DNA of 64,000 nt from Aquabacterium olei (GCF_003100395.1 NZ_CP029210.1:1488001-1552000); one strand, 5' to 3'. Numbered from the stretch's first letter, positions 1 through 11,275 are shown. The notes: generated from the sequence alone by a model not told the origin. Made by a program: numbers and translations.

Positions 1-1
1 C

Positions 2-892
2 ACGCCGGACGACATGGCGCGCCTCAACATCGGCGGCAAGCGCGTCACACCCGAGCAGATCGAGAAGTGGAAGGCCGAGCGGGGGTACGACAAGCCCATG
101 CTCTACAACGACGCGGCCCAGGGCAGAGAGAAGTTCACCGAGACGGTGTTCTGGGATCGCTCCGTGTCCCTGTTCCTGTTCGACTTCGGCCGGGCCGATA
201 ACGACAGCGCCGGCGACATCGGCTACCAGATCCGCAAGCGCATGGGCGTGAGCCTGCAGCTCACCGTGCCGTTGTTCATCCTCGGCCTGATGGCCAGCGT
301 CATCTTCGCTTTGTGGCTGGTCATGTTCCGCGGCACACCGGTCGACTTCTGGGGCGTGGTGGTGTGCGTGGTGATGATGTCCATCTCCAGCCTGTTCTAC
401 ATCATCGTCGGGCAGTACCTGTTCTCGCGCCTGGCGCGGCTGGCGCCCATCTCGGGCTACGCCAACGGGCTCGAGGCCATCCGCTTCCTCGTGCTGCCCA
501 TCGGCCTGATGCTTGTCGCCAGCCTGGCGGGGCAGGCGCGCTTCTACCGCACCCTGTTCCTTGAAGAGGCGGGCAAGGACTACGTGCGCACCGCTCGCGC
601 CAAGGGTCTGAAGGAAGCCACCGTGCTGACCCGGCACGTGCTGCGCAACGCCATGCTGCCCATCATCACGAGTGCGGGGGCGTCGTTGCCTTACCTGTTC
701 ATGGGCGGCCTGGTTACCGAGAGCTTCTTCGGCATCCCGGGGCTGGGCGCCTACACCATCGACGCGATCGCGAGCCAGGACTTCGCCATCGTGCGCACGA
801 TGGTCTTCCTCGGCTCGGTGCTCTACATCCTGTCGAACATCCTGATCGACGTGGCCTACACCTGGGCCGACCCGCGCGTGCGGATGCAGTGA
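2..892 (+). CDS. Peptide ABC transporter permease, OppB/DppB/YejB type (5' end cut off)
   Basis: Inner-membrane permease of a peptide importer. The frame is open to the window edge: in-frame codons T-P-D-D precede the first visible Met at 14, so the true start lies outside. The visible part begins with the periplasmic segment typical of YejB-like proteins (GGKRVTPEQIEKW), followed by several hydrophobic helices. The cytoplasmic EAA loop, which contacts the ATPase, is clear at about residues 187-225 (EEAGKDYVRTARAKGL). It ends with the family-typical YTWADPRVRM. The next permease starts 10 bases later and the ATPase follows, so this is one operon; no binding protein is visible. The substrate class (oligopeptide or microcin-C-like) is inferred from family only. 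Confidence 0.9.
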   Translation, partial: TPDDMARLNIGGKRVTPEQIEKWKAERGYDKPMLYNDAAQGREKFTETVFWDRSVSLFLFDFGRADNDSAGDIGYQIRKRMGVSLQLTVPLFILGLMASVIFALWLVMFRGTPVDFWGVVVCVVMMSISSLFYIIVGQYLFSRLARLAPISGYANGLEAIRFLVLPIGLMLVASLAGQARFYRTLFLEEAGKDYVRTARAKGLKEATVLTRHVLRNAMLPIITSAGASLPYLFMGGLVTESFFGIPGLGAYTIDAIASQDFAIVRTMVFLGSVLYILSNILIDVAYTWADPRVRMQ

Positions 893-902
893 GGCAGCAG
901 GC

Positions 903-2342
903 ATGGGATTCAAACTGGTCATTCTCTGGACAGACGTCGTGCTCTGGCTGATGCTCGGCGGGTTGGCGGCCTACATCGTCCATGTGCGCCGCGACCCCTC
1001 GCTGCGCGCCACCTGGGGCAAGGTCTTCACCAGTGCGCCGGCCATGGCCTCGTGCGTGGTGCTGGTGGCCATGCTGGCCCTGACGCTGACGGACAGCGTG
1101 CACTTCCGACGAGCCCTCACCAGCCAGCCGGGGGCGACCGAGGCATATGACACGCGCACAGAGTCGCTGCTGGATGTCGCGCTGAGCAAGCTGGTTCAGA
1201 GCCGGGAGAAGAGCTACTCGGCACCGCTGGCCACCCACGGTTTCGTGAAGGAAAGCGTGCCGCCGAAGGCCGGTGAGCCGCCGCGCGTGGACGAGCACGG
1301 CGTGCCGCTGCCCCCGCCGCGCGCCTATCCCCGGCTCAAGCACGGTGGCGCCGGTCTGGCTGATCCGGAGGCCGACCATGCCCGTGACCTGATCCAGCGT
1401 CTGCTGGTGGGCATCGCGGCGGGTGCGGTGGTGGCGCTGGCGCTGCGTTGGGCGATGCGCCGTCGCTTCGAACCCGAGGTGCCCCAGGCCTGGCATGCCG
1501 CCTGGCTCGCGGCCGCCGTGCTGTCTGTGATGGTCGCGTGCATCGTGGCGCTCAGCTGGGGGCAGGGCTACCACGTGCTGGGCACCGACCGCACCGGCAA
1601 CGACGTGCTCTACCAGGCGCTCAAGAGCGTGCGAACCGCCTTCGTGATCGGCTCGCTGGCCACCATCGCAACCTTGCCGCTGGCGCTGGCCTTCGGCATT
1701 GCCGCGGGCTACTTCAAGGGCTGGGTCGACGACATCATCCAGTACCTCTACACCGTGCTGTCTTCGGTGCCGAACATCCTGCTGATCGCCGCCTGCGTGC
1801 TGATGGTGCAGGTCTTCCTCGACAAGCACCCCGAGCTTTTCGAGACCGGGCTGGAGCGGGCCGACCTCAAGATCTTCCTGCTGTGCGTGATCCTGGGCGT
1901 GACGGGCTGGGCCGGCCTGTGCCGCCTGTTGCGTGCCGAGACCCTGAAGCTGCGCGAACTCGAGTACGTGCAGGCCGCCGTGGCCTTCGGTGCCGGGCCG
2001 TGGCGCATCATGCGCCGGCACATCCTGCCCAACGTCATGCATCTGGTGTTGATCACCACCGTGCTCGAGTTCTCCAGCCTGATCCTGTACGAAGCCGTGC
2101 TGTCCTACGTGGGCGTCGGGGTCGATCCGTCGATGAACAGCTTTGGCGGCATGATCAACCAGGCGCGCGTCGAGATGTCGCGCGACCCCATCGTGTGGTG
2201 GTCCTTCGCTGCGGCCTTCGTGTTCATGGTGGGCATCGTGCTGGCCGCCAACCTCTTTGCCGACGCCGTGCGTGACGCCTTCGACCCGCGTGCCCGTGTG
2301 GCCCGGCCCGTGAAGGTGGCGCGCGCCGCCGTCCCCCGCTGA
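903..2342 (+). CDS. Peptide ABC transporter permease, OppC/DppC/YejE type
   Basis: Second membrane subunit of the importer. At 479 residues it is longer than a typical DppC (about 300), because the first two transmembrane helices (residues about 5-70) are followed by a long polar region before another helix near residue 160; this resembles YejE-type permeases. The C-terminal half carries the binding-protein-dependent permease domain, with the GTDRTGNDVLYQ segment and the EAA loop LRELEYVQAAVAFGAGPWR near residues 350-370. It lies 10 bases after the first permease and 10 bases before the ATPase gene, as expected for co-translated subunits. Confidence 0.9.
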   Translation: MGFKLVILWTDVVLWLMLGGLAAYIVHVRRDPSLRATWGKVFTSAPAMASCVVLVAMLALTLTDSVHFRRALTSQPGATEAYDTRTESLLDVALSKLVQSREKSYSAPLATHGFVKESVPPKAGEPPRVDEHGVPLPPPRAYPRLKHGGAGLADPEADHARDLIQRLLVGIAAGAVVALALRWAMRRRFEPEVPQAWHAAWLAAAVLSVMVACIVALSWGQGYHVLGTDRTGNDVLYQALKSVRTAFVIGSLATIATLPLALAFGIAAGYFKGWVDDIIQYLYTVLSSVPNILLIAACVLMVQVFLDKHPELFETGLERADLKIFLLCVILGVTGWAGLCRLLRAETLKLRELEYVQAAVAFGAGPWRIMRRHILPNVMHLVLITTVLEFSSLILYEAVLSYVGVGVDPSMNSFGGMINQARVEMSRDPIVWWSFAAAFVFMVGIVLAANLFADAVRDAFDPRARVARPVKVARAAVPR

Positions 2343-2352
2343 AGGAAGTCCC

Positions 2353-4356
2353 ATGCTGCAACTTGATGACCTGCAGGTGGTGCTCGAAGCCGACGCCGGC
2401 CTGGTGCGCGCGCTCGATGGCCTGAGCCTAGCGCTGTCGCGGGGCGAAACCTACGCACTGGTGGGCGAATCGGGCTGCGGCAAGAGCATGACGGCGCTCG
2501 CCATGATGCGCCTGCTGCCCGACAACGGTCGCGTCTCACGCGGGCGCGTGGCCCTCAGTGCCGATGCCCCCGACGCCAAGCCCACCGAGCTGCTGGCGCT
2601 CCCCGAATCACTGATGCGCAAGGTGCGCGGCGGCCGCGTCGGCATCATCTTTCAGGAGCCGGCCACCAGCCTCAACCCGGTGATGCGCGTCGGGGATCAG
2701 ATCGTCGAGGCGATCGAGACCCACACGCCGCTGCGGGGTGAGGCAGCACTGGCGAAGGCCGTCGAATGGCTGCGGCGTGTCGGCATTCCGGAGCCCGAGC
2801 ACCGCATCGACAGCTACCCGTTCGAGATGAGTGGTGGGCAGAAGCAGCGGGTCATGATTGCCATGACGCTGGCCGCCGAGCCGGCTTACCTGATTGCCGA
2901 CGAGCCCACCACGGCGCTCGACGTCACCATCCAGAAGCAGGTGCTCGACCTGCTGAAAGACCTGCAGCGCGAACGCCAGCTCGGGCTGCTGCTCATCACG
3001 CACGACCTCGCCGTGGTCGCCGACATGGCGCACCGCGTGGCCCTGATGTACGCCGGCCAGATCGTGGAAGAGGCGCCTGCCGCACGCTTTTTCAGCCGAC
3101 CGCAGCACCCGTATGCGCGGCTTCTGCTGCAGGCCCTCCCCGATGCCACCCGGCGCGGCCAGCCCCTGGTCGCCATTGCGGGCTCCGTGCCGCCGCTGTG
3201 GCAGCGCTTCGAGGGTTGCCGCTTTGCACCGCGTTGCGAACGGGCTGAATCCCGCTGCCATGCTGAGGCACCACGGCTGGACCGCCTGGGGGAAGGGCGC
3301 GTGCGTTGCTGGTTCCCTCTGGGCGGGGCGGGCGCGGGCACCTTCCCGGTCACCGATGGCTTCCGCGAGGGCGACATCCCGCCGCCGCCCGACGCCGTTC
3401 GACTCGGACCGCCCATCGACGTGCGACTGGGCCCGGTGCCACCTGCGCCCGCGCCGGTGGCGTCCGCTTTGCCGGTGCCGACAACCGCCGGCCCTGAGCC
3501 GTTGAAGCAACGCGAAGCGGGCACGGCACAGACTGAAGCACCGGCCTTGCTCGAAGTCCGAGATCTCTCGGTCAGCTTCCGCTCCGGCGGCGGGCTGCTC
3601 CGGCGCGCGCACGAGGTGCAGGCGGTGTCCGGTGTGGCGTTCCGCATCCTGCCCGGGCAGACGCTGGCGCTGGTGGGGGAGTCGGGGTGCGGCAAGACCA
3701 CCACGGGCCGCGCCATCGTCCAGCTGCTGCGGGCCCAGCCCGGCATCCGCGTGGCGGGCGAGGCCTGGTTGGCTGACGGGGGCGTGCGCCAGAACCTGTT
3801 CGCCCTTCAGGGGGCGGCATTGCAGGCTGCCCGGCGGCAGGTGCAGATGGTGTTCCAGGACCCGTTTGCCTCGCTCAACCCGCGCATGCGCGTCAGCGAG
3901 ATCCTCGAAGAAGGGCTGCTGACCCTGCGGTCCGATCTGTCGGCGTCCGAGCGCCGTGACCGCGTGGCCGACCTGGTGGGCCGGGTCGGGCTGCGCACCG
4001 ATGCGCTGCCGCGCTTCCCGCACGAGTTCTCCGGCGGGCAGCGACAACGGCTGGCCATCGCGCGTGCCCTGGCCGTGGCGCCACGGGTGCTCGTGTGTGA
4101 CGAGCCGACCTCCGCGCTCGACGTATCGGTGCAGGCTCAGATCCTCAACCTGCTGCGCGAACTGCAGACCGAACTCGGCCTGGGCCTGCTGTTCATCACG
4201 CACAACATGGGCGTCGTCAGCTACCTGGCCGACCAGGTGGCCGTGATGCAGCGGGGCCAGCTGGTGGAGCAGGGACCCGCCGCGCAAGTGCTCGAGCAGC
4301 CCGAGCACCCTTACACGCAGACCTTGCTGGCTGCGGTGCCGCGTCGCCCGGTCTGA
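2353..4356 (+). CDS. Fused double ATP-binding subunit of peptide ABC transporter (OppDF/YejF type)
   Basis: One 667-residue chain holds two ABC ATPase domains that power the two permeases upstream. Domain 1 has Walker A GESGCGKS near residue 38, signature MSGGQKQR near 158 and Walker B YLIADEPTTALD. Domain 2 has Walker A GESGCGKT near 443, signature FSGGQRQR near 560 and Walker B VLVCDEPTSALD. Between them lies the oligopeptide-transporter C-terminal segment with its spaced cysteines (CRFAPRCERAESRCH) and a proline/alanine-rich linker. Both nucleotide sites look intact. It closes the operon. Confidence 0.93.
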   Translation: MLQLDDLQVVLEADAGLVRALDGLSLALSRGETYALVGESGCGKSMTALAMMRLLPDNGRVSRGRVALSADAPDAKPTELLALPESLMRKVRGGRVGIIFQEPATSLNPVMRVGDQIVEAIETHTPLRGEAALAKAVEWLRRVGIPEPEHRIDSYPFEMSGGQKQRVMIAMTLAAEPAYLIADEPTTALDVTIQKQVLDLLKDLQRERQLGLLLITHDLAVVADMAHRVALMYAGQIVEEAPAARFFSRPQHPYARLLLQALPDATRRGQPLVAIAGSVPPLWQRFEGCRFAPRCERAESRCHAEAPRLDRLGEGRVRCWFPLGGAGAGTFPVTDGFREGDIPPPPDAVRLGPPIDVRLGPVPPAPAPVASALPVPTTAGPEPLKQREAGTAQTEAPALLEVRDLSVSFRSGGGLLRRAHEVQAVSGVAFRILPGQTLALVGESGCGKTTTGRAIVQLLRAQPGIRVAGEAWLADGGVRQNLFALQGAALQAARRQVQMVFQDPFASLNPRMRVSEILEEGLLTLRSDLSASERRDRVADLVGRVGLRTDALPRFPHEFSGGQRQRLAIARALAVAPRVLVCDEPTSALDVSVQAQILNLLRELQTELGLGLLFITHNMGVVSYLADQVAVMQRGQLVEQGPAAQVLEQPEHPYTQTLLAAVPRRPV

Positions 4357-4372
4357 GGGGCGGTGGGCCCGA

Positions 4373-4663
4373 TCAGATTCCCATCTTGCCCAGCGTGTCG
4401 AGCACGTCGCGCAGCGTGCTGGCCAGATAAGGGTGATCCGTGGAGAAGCGGGCCTCGATGGCCTGCGCCCGCGCATTCAGGGAAGCCTCGTCCTCGGACG
4501 GGGCTTTTTCGTTTCCGGCGGGCGAGGGCTGAGCCTCGAGCGCCTGCTGGATGTCGCGGTCGAGGTCCTGCAGCAGGGCCTTGAGCTCCGGGGCCACAGG
4601 CTGTCCGCTTTCGAGCTCGTTCTTCAGGCGCTGCAGCAGGGTCTTGAGTTCGGTGGCGTCCAT
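4373..4663 (-). CDS. DUF4404 family protein
   Basis: A 96-residue acidic protein of unknown function. It matches the DUF4404 pattern from memory: an N-terminal helical segment LKTLLQRLKNELES, a central LLQDLDRDIQQAL and the conserved tail HPYLASTLRDVLDTLGKMGI. There are no membrane segments or signal peptide. It is convergent with the ABC transporter operon, ending only 17 bases from it on the opposite strand. About 170 bases separate its start from the stop of fabI, and I see nothing coding there. Confidence 0.75.
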   Translation of the reverse strand: MDATELKTLLQRLKNELESGQPVAPELKALLQDLDRDIQQALEAQPSPAGNEKAPSEDEASLNARAQAIEARFSTDHPYLASTLRDVLDTLGKMGI

Positions 4664-4830
4664 GGCTACTCCGTGAGGTCAGTAAGGTGCTGCCTCATTG
4701 TGCGACGGCGTTGCAAGCCTTCCAAGACAGGGCGAGCCCGACGTTGCCACGGGCTGACGGTCGTCAAGCGGGCATGAAAAAGGCCGACACGCGGTCGACC
4801 TCGGTTCACGGCGTGGGGGCCGGTGTGGCC

Positions 4831-5616
4831 TCAGGCCTCCGTCACACCACCCATGACCTGGCTGAAGCCAGCATCCACATAGGTGATCTCGGCGGTCACG
4901 CCCGCGGCCAGATCCGACAGCATGAACGCAGCCACGTTGCCGACGTCTTCGATCGTCACATTGCGGCGCAGCGGGGCGTTCTGCTCCACCACGTCGAGGA
5001 TCTTGCCAAAGCCCTTGATGCCCGAGGCAGCCAGGGTCTTGATCGGGCCGGCCGAGATGCCATTGACGCGGATGCCCTTCGGGCCCAGGCTGGACGCGGT
5101 GTAGCGCACGCTGGCCTCGAGCGACGCCTTGGCCAGGCCCATGGTGTTGTATGCCGGCACGATGCGCTCGGCGCCCAGGTAGGACAGCGTCAGCAGCGCG
5201 GCGTTCGGGTTCAGGTAGGGCAGGGCCGCCTTGGCCATGGCCGGGAAGCTGTAGGCCGAGATGTCGTGCGCGATGCGGAAGGCCTCGCGCGACAGACCTT
5301 CCAGGAAGTCGCCGGCAATCGCTTCACGCGGTGCAAAGCCGATCGAGTGCACGAAGCCGTCGAACGTCGGCCAGGTCTTCGCCAGGTCCGCGAACAGCGC
5401 GGCGATCTGCTCGTCATTCGCCACGTCGCAGTCGAACACCAGCTCCGAGTCGAATTCCCTGGCGAATTCGGTGATGCGGTCCTTGAAGCGCTCGCCCACG
5501 TAGCTGAATGCGAGCTCGGCGCCTTCGCGCTTGCAGGCCTTGGCAATGCCATAGGCGATGGAACGATTGGACAGCAGTCCGGTGATCAGCAGGCGCTTGC
5601 CGGCGAGAAAGCCCAT
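4831..5616 (-). CDS. fabI: Enoyl-[acyl-carrier-protein] reductase (NADH), FabI
   Basis: Catalyses the last reduction step of each fatty-acid elongation cycle, trans-2-enoyl-ACP to acyl-ACP; the target of triclosan. I start it at Met 5616 ([14 protein letters not shown]), which has GGAGA four bases upstream; an in-frame Met 11 codons earlier has no such site. The Rossmann start [15 protein letters not shown] is typical of FabI, and the catalytic Tyr-x6-Lys pair is visible (YNTMGLAK, near residues 155-163). The 261-residue length is normal. It is transcribed away from the rimP operon, and the 375 bases between them hold promoters. Confidence 0.95.
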   Translation of the reverse strand: MGFLAGKRLLITGLLSNRSIAYGIAKACKREGAELAFSYVGERFKDRITEFAREFDSELVFDCDVANDEQIAALFADLAKTWPTFDGFVHSIGFAPREAIAGDFLEGLSREAFRIAHDISAYSFPAMAKAALPYLNPNAALLTLSYLGAERIVPAYNTMGLAKASLEASVRYTASSLGPKGIRVNGISAGPIKTLAASGIKGFGKILDVVEQNAPLRRNVTIEDVGNVAAFMLSDLAAGVTAEITYVDAGFSQVMGGVTEA

Positions 5617-5722
5617 ATGGTCTCCATGAAAAAAACAAGGGGTGAACAACCGCCCACCCGCTCAACGATGAACGGATTTTCGCATGCATCGTGGCGCACA
5701 ACAGGAAATTCACCGCGCAGCC

Positions 5723-5751
5723 TTGCTCGAGCCGTTTCCTCGGAGTAAAAT
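5723..5751 (+). promoter_or_regulatory. Candidate sigma70 promoter for the rimP-nusA-infB operon
   Basis: TTGCTC at 5723-5728 and TAAAAT at 5746-5751 are separated by 17 bases, in the intergenic region between the divergent fabI and rimP genes. It reads toward rimP and leaves a leader of about 230 bases before the rimP start. A match by eye only; no transcript evidence. Confidence 0.5.
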
Positions 5752-5991
5752 GCGGGATTGGCTGCCTGATGTGGCCTGCTTGCACTTCAAAAGCGCGGCA
5801 GGTGTGCGGGCTGTGATGCCGAAGTGCCGAAGTCGCAAGGCTGGCGCCTTTGATCACAACGGTGGTCGGGGCAGGTCGTGGTGGCTTGCGGGCAGTTCGT
5901 CTCGTGGATGTTCACGAATGGGCGGATCTTTCCAGCCCATTTTTTTTGCTCGACATTTTTTACTGGGTGCGATCGTCGCTGGGTTTGCTGG

Positions 5992-6651
5992 ATGAGTTGG
6001 CTGAAAGTCGTTGAAGACACTGTGACCGGTCTGGGTTACGAACTGGTGGACTGCGAGCGCAGTACGCATGGATTGCTGCGTGTCTACATCGACCGGCTGC
6101 CCGATCAGCCCTACGATTTGCCCGGCGACCTGGTCACGGTGGACGACTGCGAGAAGGTCACGCGTCAGCTGCAGTATGCGCTCGAGACGATCGACGCCGA
6201 TTACGCCCGCCTCGAGGTGTCCTCGCCCGGTGTGGACCGGCCGCTCAAGACCCCGGCGCACTTTGCGCGCTTTGTGGGCGAGCAGATCGAGATCGCCTTG
6301 AAGCACCCGTTCCAGGGACGAAAGCGTTACAGCGGTGAGCTGTGCCCCGCGCAGAGCGCCGACCCCGCCCAGATCGAGGCGGGGCAGGCCTGGGGCCTGG
6401 TGCTGAAGTCGGCAGATGCAGACAAGCCGCTGTCGAACACGGCCGCCAAGAAGCTCGCCAAGGCTCAGGCCAGAGGCGAAGCCCCGCCCGCAGAAGCGGA
6501 TCAGGTTTTGGATTTCACGCTCGACGAGATTCGCGAGGCCCGTCTGGTGCCGGAAGTGAGTTTCAAGGGGCGTAGCCGTCGGGCGGCAACCCCGGCGGAC
6601 GGTACTGTTGCCGTCGATGAGGCGCAAGATCTCGGAGGTCAGAAGAAATGA
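5992..6651 (+). CDS. rimP: Ribosome maturation factor RimP
   Basis: Needed for maturation of the 30S ribosomal subunit. Met 5992 ([20 protein letters not shown]) is chosen because homologues begin here; the longer reading frame upstream lacks similarity. The N-terminal RimP domain shows LLRVYID and [13 protein letters not shown], and the core motif [23 protein letters not shown] is present near residues 75-97. At 219 residues it is longer than the E. coli protein (about 150), because an alanine-rich insertion near residues 125-165 and a basic tail were added. Its stop overlaps the nusA start in an ATGA, so the two are translationally coupled. Confidence 0.93.
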   Translation: MSWLKVVEDTVTGLGYELVDCERSTHGLLRVYIDRLPDQPYDLPGDLVTVDDCEKVTRQLQYALETIDADYARLEVSSPGVDRPLKTPAHFARFVGEQIEIALKHPFQGRKRYSGELCPAQSADPAQIEAGQAWGLVLKSADADKPLSNTAAKKLAKAQARGEAPPAEADQVLDFTLDEIREARLVPEVSFKGRSRRAATPADGTVAVDEAQDLGGQKK

Positions 6652-8123
6652 ATCGTGAATTGCTGATGCTGGTGGACGCCATCTCCCGTGAGAAGAGCGT
6701 CGACCGTGAAGTGGTGTTCGGTGCGGTCGAATCCGCCCTGGCCTCTGCCACCAAGAAGCTGTACCAGGGCGAGGTCGACATCCGTGTCGCCATCGACCGT
6801 GAAACCGGCGTCTACGAGACCTTCCGCCGCTGGCACGTCGTGCCCAACGAGGCCGGCCTGCAACTGCCTGATGCTGAAATCCTGCTGTTCGAAGCCCAGG
6901 AGCAGATCCCCGACATCGAGGTCGACGACTACATCGAAGAGCCGATCGAGTCGCTGCCCATCGGCCGCATCGGTGCCCAGGCTGCCAAGCAGGTCATCCT
7001 GCAGAAGATCCGCGACGCCGAGCGCGAGCAACTGCTGAACGACTTCCTGTCGCGCGGCGAGAAGATCTTCGTCGGCACCGTCAAGCGTCTGGACAAGGGC
7101 GACATCATTGTCGAATCGGGTCGCGTCGAAGGCCGCCTGAAGCGCGGCGAGATGATCCCGAAGGAAAACCTGCGCACGGGCGACCGCGTTCGCGCCTACA
7201 TGCTGGGCGTCGATACCCTGGCCCGTGGTCCGCAGATCATGTTGTCGCGCTCGTCGCCCGACTTCATGATCGAACTGTTTGCCCAGGAAGTGCCCGAGAT
7301 CGAGCAAGGCCTGCTGGAGATCAAGAGCTGCGCCCGTGACGCAGGTTCGCGCGCCAAGATCGCCGTGCTGTCGCACGACAAGCGGGTCGATCCGATCGGC
7401 ACCTGCGTTGGCGTGCGCGGCTCGCGCGTCACCGCCGTGACCAACGAACTGGCCGGCGAACGCGTCGACATCGTGTTGTGGTCGGAAGACCCTGCCCAGT
7501 TCGTGATCGGCGCGCTGGCTCCGGCCAACGTGCAGTCGATCTTTGTGGACGAAGAAAAACACGCCATGGACGTGGTTGTGGACGAGGAGAACCTCGCCAT
7601 CGCCATCGGCCGTGGTGGACAGAACGTGCGCCTGGCCTCGGACCTGACCGGCTGGCGCATCAACATCATGACGGCCGAGGAATCGGCCCAGAAACAGGCC
7701 GTCGAAAGCGACTCCATCCGCAAGCTCTTCGTCGAAAAGCTCGACGTGGACGAGGAAGTCGCCGACATCCTGATCGCCGAAGGTTTCTCCAGCCTGGAAG
7801 AAGTGGCGTATGTGCCGCTGCAGGAAATGCTGGAAATGGAATCGTTCGACGAAGACACGGTCAACGAGCTGCGCACCCGTGCGAAAGACGCTTTGCTGAC
7901 CATGGAAATCGCCAAGGAAGAAGAAGTCGAGGCTTTGTCGGAAAATCTCAAGGGTCTGGAAGGTCTGACCCCCGAGCTGATTGCGAAGCTGGCCGAAGCG
8001 GGCATTCACACCCGTGACGATCTCGCCGATCTGGCCGTGGACGAACTCACCGAGATCACCGGTGTGTCCGACGAACAGGCGCGCGCCCTGATCCTCAAGG
8101 CGCGCGAACACTGGTTCGCCTGA
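6648..8123 (+). CDS. nusA: Transcription termination/antitermination factor NusA
   Basis: RNA polymerase-binding elongation factor that modulates pausing, termination and antitermination. The 491-residue length is normal for proteobacteria. Visible parts in order: N-terminal polymerase-binding domain ([20 protein letters not shown]), S1 domain near residues 135-200 ([19 protein letters not shown]), two KH domains ([15 protein letters not shown] and [14 protein letters not shown]), and two C-terminal acidic repeat domains with helix-hairpin-helix character. It overlaps rimP by four bases and precedes infB, the classic operon order. Lambdoid phages recruit this protein for antitermination, which is relevant to the prophage on the right. 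Confidence 0.97.
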   Translation: MNRELLMLVDAISREKSVDREVVFGAVESALASATKKLYQGEVDIRVAIDRETGVYETFRRWHVVPNEAGLQLPDAEILLFEAQEQIPDIEVDDYIEEPIESLPIGRIGAQAAKQVILQKIRDAEREQLLNDFLSRGEKIFVGTVKRLDKGDIIVESGRVEGRLKRGEMIPKENLRTGDRVRAYMLGVDTLARGPQIMLSRSSPDFMIELFAQEVPEIEQGLLEIKSCARDAGSRAKIAVLSHDKRVDPIGTCVGVRGSRVTAVTNELAGERVDIVLWSEDPAQFVIGALAPANVQSIFVDEEKHAMDVVVDEENLAIAIGRGGQNVRLASDLTGWRINIMTAEESAQKQAVESDSIRKLFVEKLDVDEEVADILIAEGFSSLEEVAYVPLQEMLEMESFDEDTVNELRTRAKDALLTMEIAKEEEVEALSENLKGLEGLTPELIAKLAEAGIHTRDDLADLAVDELTEITGVSDEQARALILKAREHWFA

Positions 8124-8197
8124 TCGCCCACGCTTCAGCCACCTGAGACGACCCACTCGACCTATTTACGCAAAAGCTCATCGCAAGGATCAACACA

Positions 8198-11100
8198 ATG
8201 GCCGTGACCACCGTCGCACAATTCGCCGCGGAACTGAATCGCCCGGCTGCGACACTGCTGGAGCAGCTTCAGTCTGCGGGCGTGCCCAAGGCCGCCCCTG
8301 AAGACGTGCTCACGGAGGCCGACAAAGAGCGTCTGCTCGACCACCTGCGCACCGCCCACGGTTCCACCGGCGGCGACCGCAAGAAGATCACGCTGACCCG
8401 CAAGTCGACCACCGAAATCAAGCAGGCGGACGCATCTGGCAAAGCCCGCACCATCCAGGTCGAAGTCAAGAAGAAGCGCGTGTTCGTGAAGCGCGATGAC
8501 GGCGTGGACGAGGCGACCGCCAAGGCGCAGGAAGAGGCCGAACTGGCCCGCCGCGAAGAAGAAGCTCGTGCCCAGGCTGATGCCTTGCGTGAGCAGGAAG
8601 AACAACTGGCCGAGGCCCGTCGCCAGCGTGAAGAAGCCGAGCGCCGCGAGCGTGAAGAGGCCGAAGCCCGCGCCCGTGCCGCAGCCGAGCAGGCTGCCCG
8701 CGAGCAGGCCGAACGCGAGGCTGCCGCTGCTGCTGCCAAGGCTTCGGCTGTGCCCGCCGGCGGTGCCAGCGATGATGCCGCCGAGCGCGAAGCCGCCGTT
8801 GCGAAGCGCGCTGCGGCTCAGGAGGCCGCCCGTGCCGAAGCCGCTGCCCTGACCGCCGCCGCCCAGCGCGCCGCGCGGGGCGGTACGCTGCGTGCCGCTG
8901 CCGACAAGCCCGCCGCGCCCGAGCCCAAGGCTGCCGAGCCGGTCAAGGCGCCGGCCGCTGCCGTCACGCCGGCTGCAGCCGCTCCGGCTGCGCCCGCTGC
9001 CACGCCAGGCGTGCCCGTGCAGGCCGATGCGCCCAAGCCCGGCGCCGGTGTGCGCGTGGTGAAGGCCGCTGACCGTGAAGCGGAAGAAAAGCAGCGACTG
9101 GCCGATCTGGCGAACCGTCGCAAGGCCGCTGAAGCCGAGGCTGCAGCCATCCGCGCCATGATGAACGCACCGAAGAAGGTGCTGACGGCCAAGAAGCCCG
9201 AAGAAGTCAAGCCTGCCGAAGCCGGCAAGGAAGGTATCAAGGGCACGATCCACAAGCCCAAGGGCGCACCGGGCGCCACGCCGGGTGCCACCACGGGTGC
9301 CGGTGCCAAGCCGGGCGACAAGAAGTCGGTCAAGTCCGAGAAGCTGTCGTCGAGCTGGGCCGATGACGCCAAGAAGCGCGGCGCGCCCTCCAAGGGCCGC
9401 GGCGGTGACACGGGCGGGTCTGGCCGCAACAGCTGGAAGGCCCCGGGCGGCAAGGGTGGTCGCCGTGGCGACCGCGGCGACAGCGCATCGAATTTCGTGC
9501 CACCGAGCGAGCCGCAGATCATCGAGGTCCACATTCCGGAAACCATCTCGGTGTCCGATCTGGCCCACAAGATGTCGGTGAAGGCCACCGAGGTCATCAA
9601 GCAGATGATGAAGCTCGGCCAGATGGTCACCATCAACCAGCACCTGGACCAGGAAACCGCCATGATCGTGGTGGAAGAAATGGGCCACAAGGCGCTGGCT
9701 GCCAAGCTCGACGATCCGGACGCCTTCCTGGCAGAGGAACACGCCGACCAGGCCGCCGAGGCCTTCCCGCGTGCGCCGGTCGTGACCGTCATGGGCCACG
9801 TCGACCACGGCAAGACCTCGCTGCTGGACTACATCCGCACCTCGCGTGTGGCAGCAGGTGAAGCCGGCGGCATCACGCAGCACATTGGCGCTTATCACGT
9901 CAACACGCCGCGCGGCATGATCACCTTCCTGGACACCCCGGGTCACGAGGCCTTCACGGCCATGCGTGCCCGCGGTGCCAAGGCGACCGACATCGTCATC
10001 CTGGTGGTGGCGGCGGACGACGGCGTGATGCCGCAGACCAAGGAAGCCATCCACCACGCCAAGGCCGCGGGTGTGCCCATCGTTGTGGCGATCAACAAGA
10101 TCGACAAGCCGGGCAACAACCTCGACCGCGTGACGCAGGAACTGGTGGCCGAGTCCGTGGTGCCGGAAGCCTACGGTGGTGAGTCGCCGTTCGTGCCGGT
10201 GTCGGCCAAGACCGGCCAGGGCATCGACGATCTGCTCGAGAACGTGCTGCTGCAGGCCGAGGTGCTGGAGCTGACCTCTCCGGTCGACTCCGCTGCCAAG
10301 GGCCTGGTGATCGAAGCGCGTCTGGACAAGGGCCGTGGTCCTGTGGCCACTGTGCTGGTGCAGTCGGGTACGCTCAAGCGCGGCGACGTCGTGCTGGCGG
10401 GGGCTTCGTATGGCCGCGTGCGCGCCATGCTGGACGAAGACGGCAAGGCCGCGACCGAAGCGGGTCCGTCCATTCCGGTCGAAATCCAGGGCCTCACCGA
10501 AGTGCCGGCAGCGGGCGACGAATTCATGGTGCTGTCGGACGAGCGCCGTGCCCGTGAAATCGCCACCTTCCGTCAGGGCAAGTACCGCGACGTGAAGCTG
10601 GCCAAGCAGCAGGCCGCCAAGCTCGAGAGCATGTTCGAGCAAATGGGTTCGGGTGCCGACGTTCAGACGCTGCCGCTCATCATCAAGGCCGACGTGCAGG
10701 GTTCGCAAGAGGCGCTGGCCGCTTCGCTGCTCAAGCTGTCGACCGAGGAAGTGCGTGTGCAGATCGTGCACGCTGCCGTGGGCGGCATCTCCGAGTCGGA
10801 CGTCAACTTGGCAATTGCCTCGAAGGCCGTCATCATCGGGTTCAACACCCGTGCCGACGCCAACGCCCGCAAGCTGGCCGAGCACAACGGTGTCGACCTG
10901 CGCTACTACAACATCATCTACGACGCTGTGGATGAGGTGAAGGCAGCGATGGGCGGCATGCTGGCCCCCGAGCAGCGCGAGGAAGTCATCGGTACGGCCG
11001 AGATCCGCCAGGTGTTCATCGCCTCGAAGATCGGCACGATCGCGGGCTGTATGGTCACCGACGGCGTGGTGCGTCGCAGCGCCAAGCTGCGCCTGCTGCG

Positions 11101-11275
11101 CGAGAACGTGGTCATCTACACCGGCGAACTCGAAGGCCTCAAGCGCTTCAAGGACGATGTCAAGGAAGTCCGCGAGGGCTTCGAATGCGGCCTCAACATC
11201 AAGGGCTACAACGACATCAAGGAAGGCGACGTCCTGGAGTTCTTCGAAATCAAGGAAGTGGCCCGTACGCTGTAA
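8198..11275 (+). CDS. infB: Translation initiation factor IF-2
   Basis: GTPase that brings formyl-Met-tRNA to the 30S subunit and promotes 70S assembly. The chain is 1025 residues, longer than the E. coli form (890). Order: IF2_N domain at 1-50, a long charged alanine/glutamate-rich coiled-coil linker (about 100-460) typical of betaproteobacteria, a second IF2_N-like segment ([21 protein letters not shown]) near 450, the G domain with GHVDHGKTS near 532, DTPGHEAF and NKID, then domains II-IV. It starts 75 bases after nusA. A stem-loop follows the stop codon. Confidence 0.97.
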   Translation: MAVTTVAQFAAELNRPAATLLEQLQSAGVPKAAPEDVLTEADKERLLDHLRTAHGSTGGDRKKITLTRKSTTEIKQADASGKARTIQVEVKKKRVFVKRDDGVDEATAKAQEEAELARREEEARAQADALREQEEQLAEARRQREEAERREREEAEARARAAAEQAAREQAEREAAAAAAKASAVPAGGASDDAAEREAAVAKRAAAQEAARAEAAALTAAAQRAARGGTLRAAADKPAAPEPKAAEPVKAPAAAVTPAAAAPAAPAATPGVPVQADAPKPGAGVRVVKAADREAEEKQRLADLANRRKAAEAEAAAIRAMMNAPKKVLTAKKPEEVKPAEAGKEGIKGTIHKPKGAPGATPGATTGAGAKPGDKKSVKSEKLSSSWADDAKKRGAPSKGRGGDTGGSGRNSWKAPGGKGGRRGDRGDSASNFVPPSEPQIIEVHIPETISVSDLAHKMSVKATEVIKQMMKLGQMVTINQHLDQETAMIVVEEMGHKALAAKLDDPDAFLAEEHADQAAEAFPRAPVVTVMGHVDHGKTSLLDYIRTSRVAAGEAGGITQHIGAYHVNTPRGMITFLDTPGHEAFTAMRARGAKATDIVILVVAADDGVMPQTKEAIHHAKAAGVPIVVAINKIDKPGNNLDRVTQELVAESVVPEAYGGESPFVPVSAKTGQGIDDLLENVLLQAEVLELTSPVDSAAKGLVIEARLDKGRGPVATVLVQSGTLKRGDVVLAGASYGRVRAMLDEDGKAATEAGPSIPVEIQGLTEVPAAGDEFMVLSDERRAREIATFRQGKYRDVKLAKQQAAKLESMFEQMGSGADVQTLPLIIKADVQGSQEALAASLLKLSTEEVRVQIVHAAVGGISESDVNLAIASKAVIIGFNTRADANARKLAEHNGVDLRYYNIIYDAVDEVKAAMGGMLAPEQREEVIGTAEIRQVFIASKIGTIAGCMVTDGVVRRSAKLRLLRENVVIYTGELEGLKRFKDDVKEVREGFECGLNIKGYNDIKEGDVLEFFEIKEVARTL

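Noticed and set aside
714..2354. A 546-residue leftward open frame across the permease genes
   Set aside because: Histidine/arginine-rich shadow of two well-supported permeases.
4687..5748. A 353-residue rightward frame opposite fabI
   Set aside because: Covers the whole of fabI in antisense and looks like shadow sequence.
8162..10885. A 907-residue leftward open frame opposite infB
   Set aside because: It mirrors infB codons; composition is histidine/leucine/glycine-rich shadow sequence common opposite high-GC genes, with no ribosome site or similarity.
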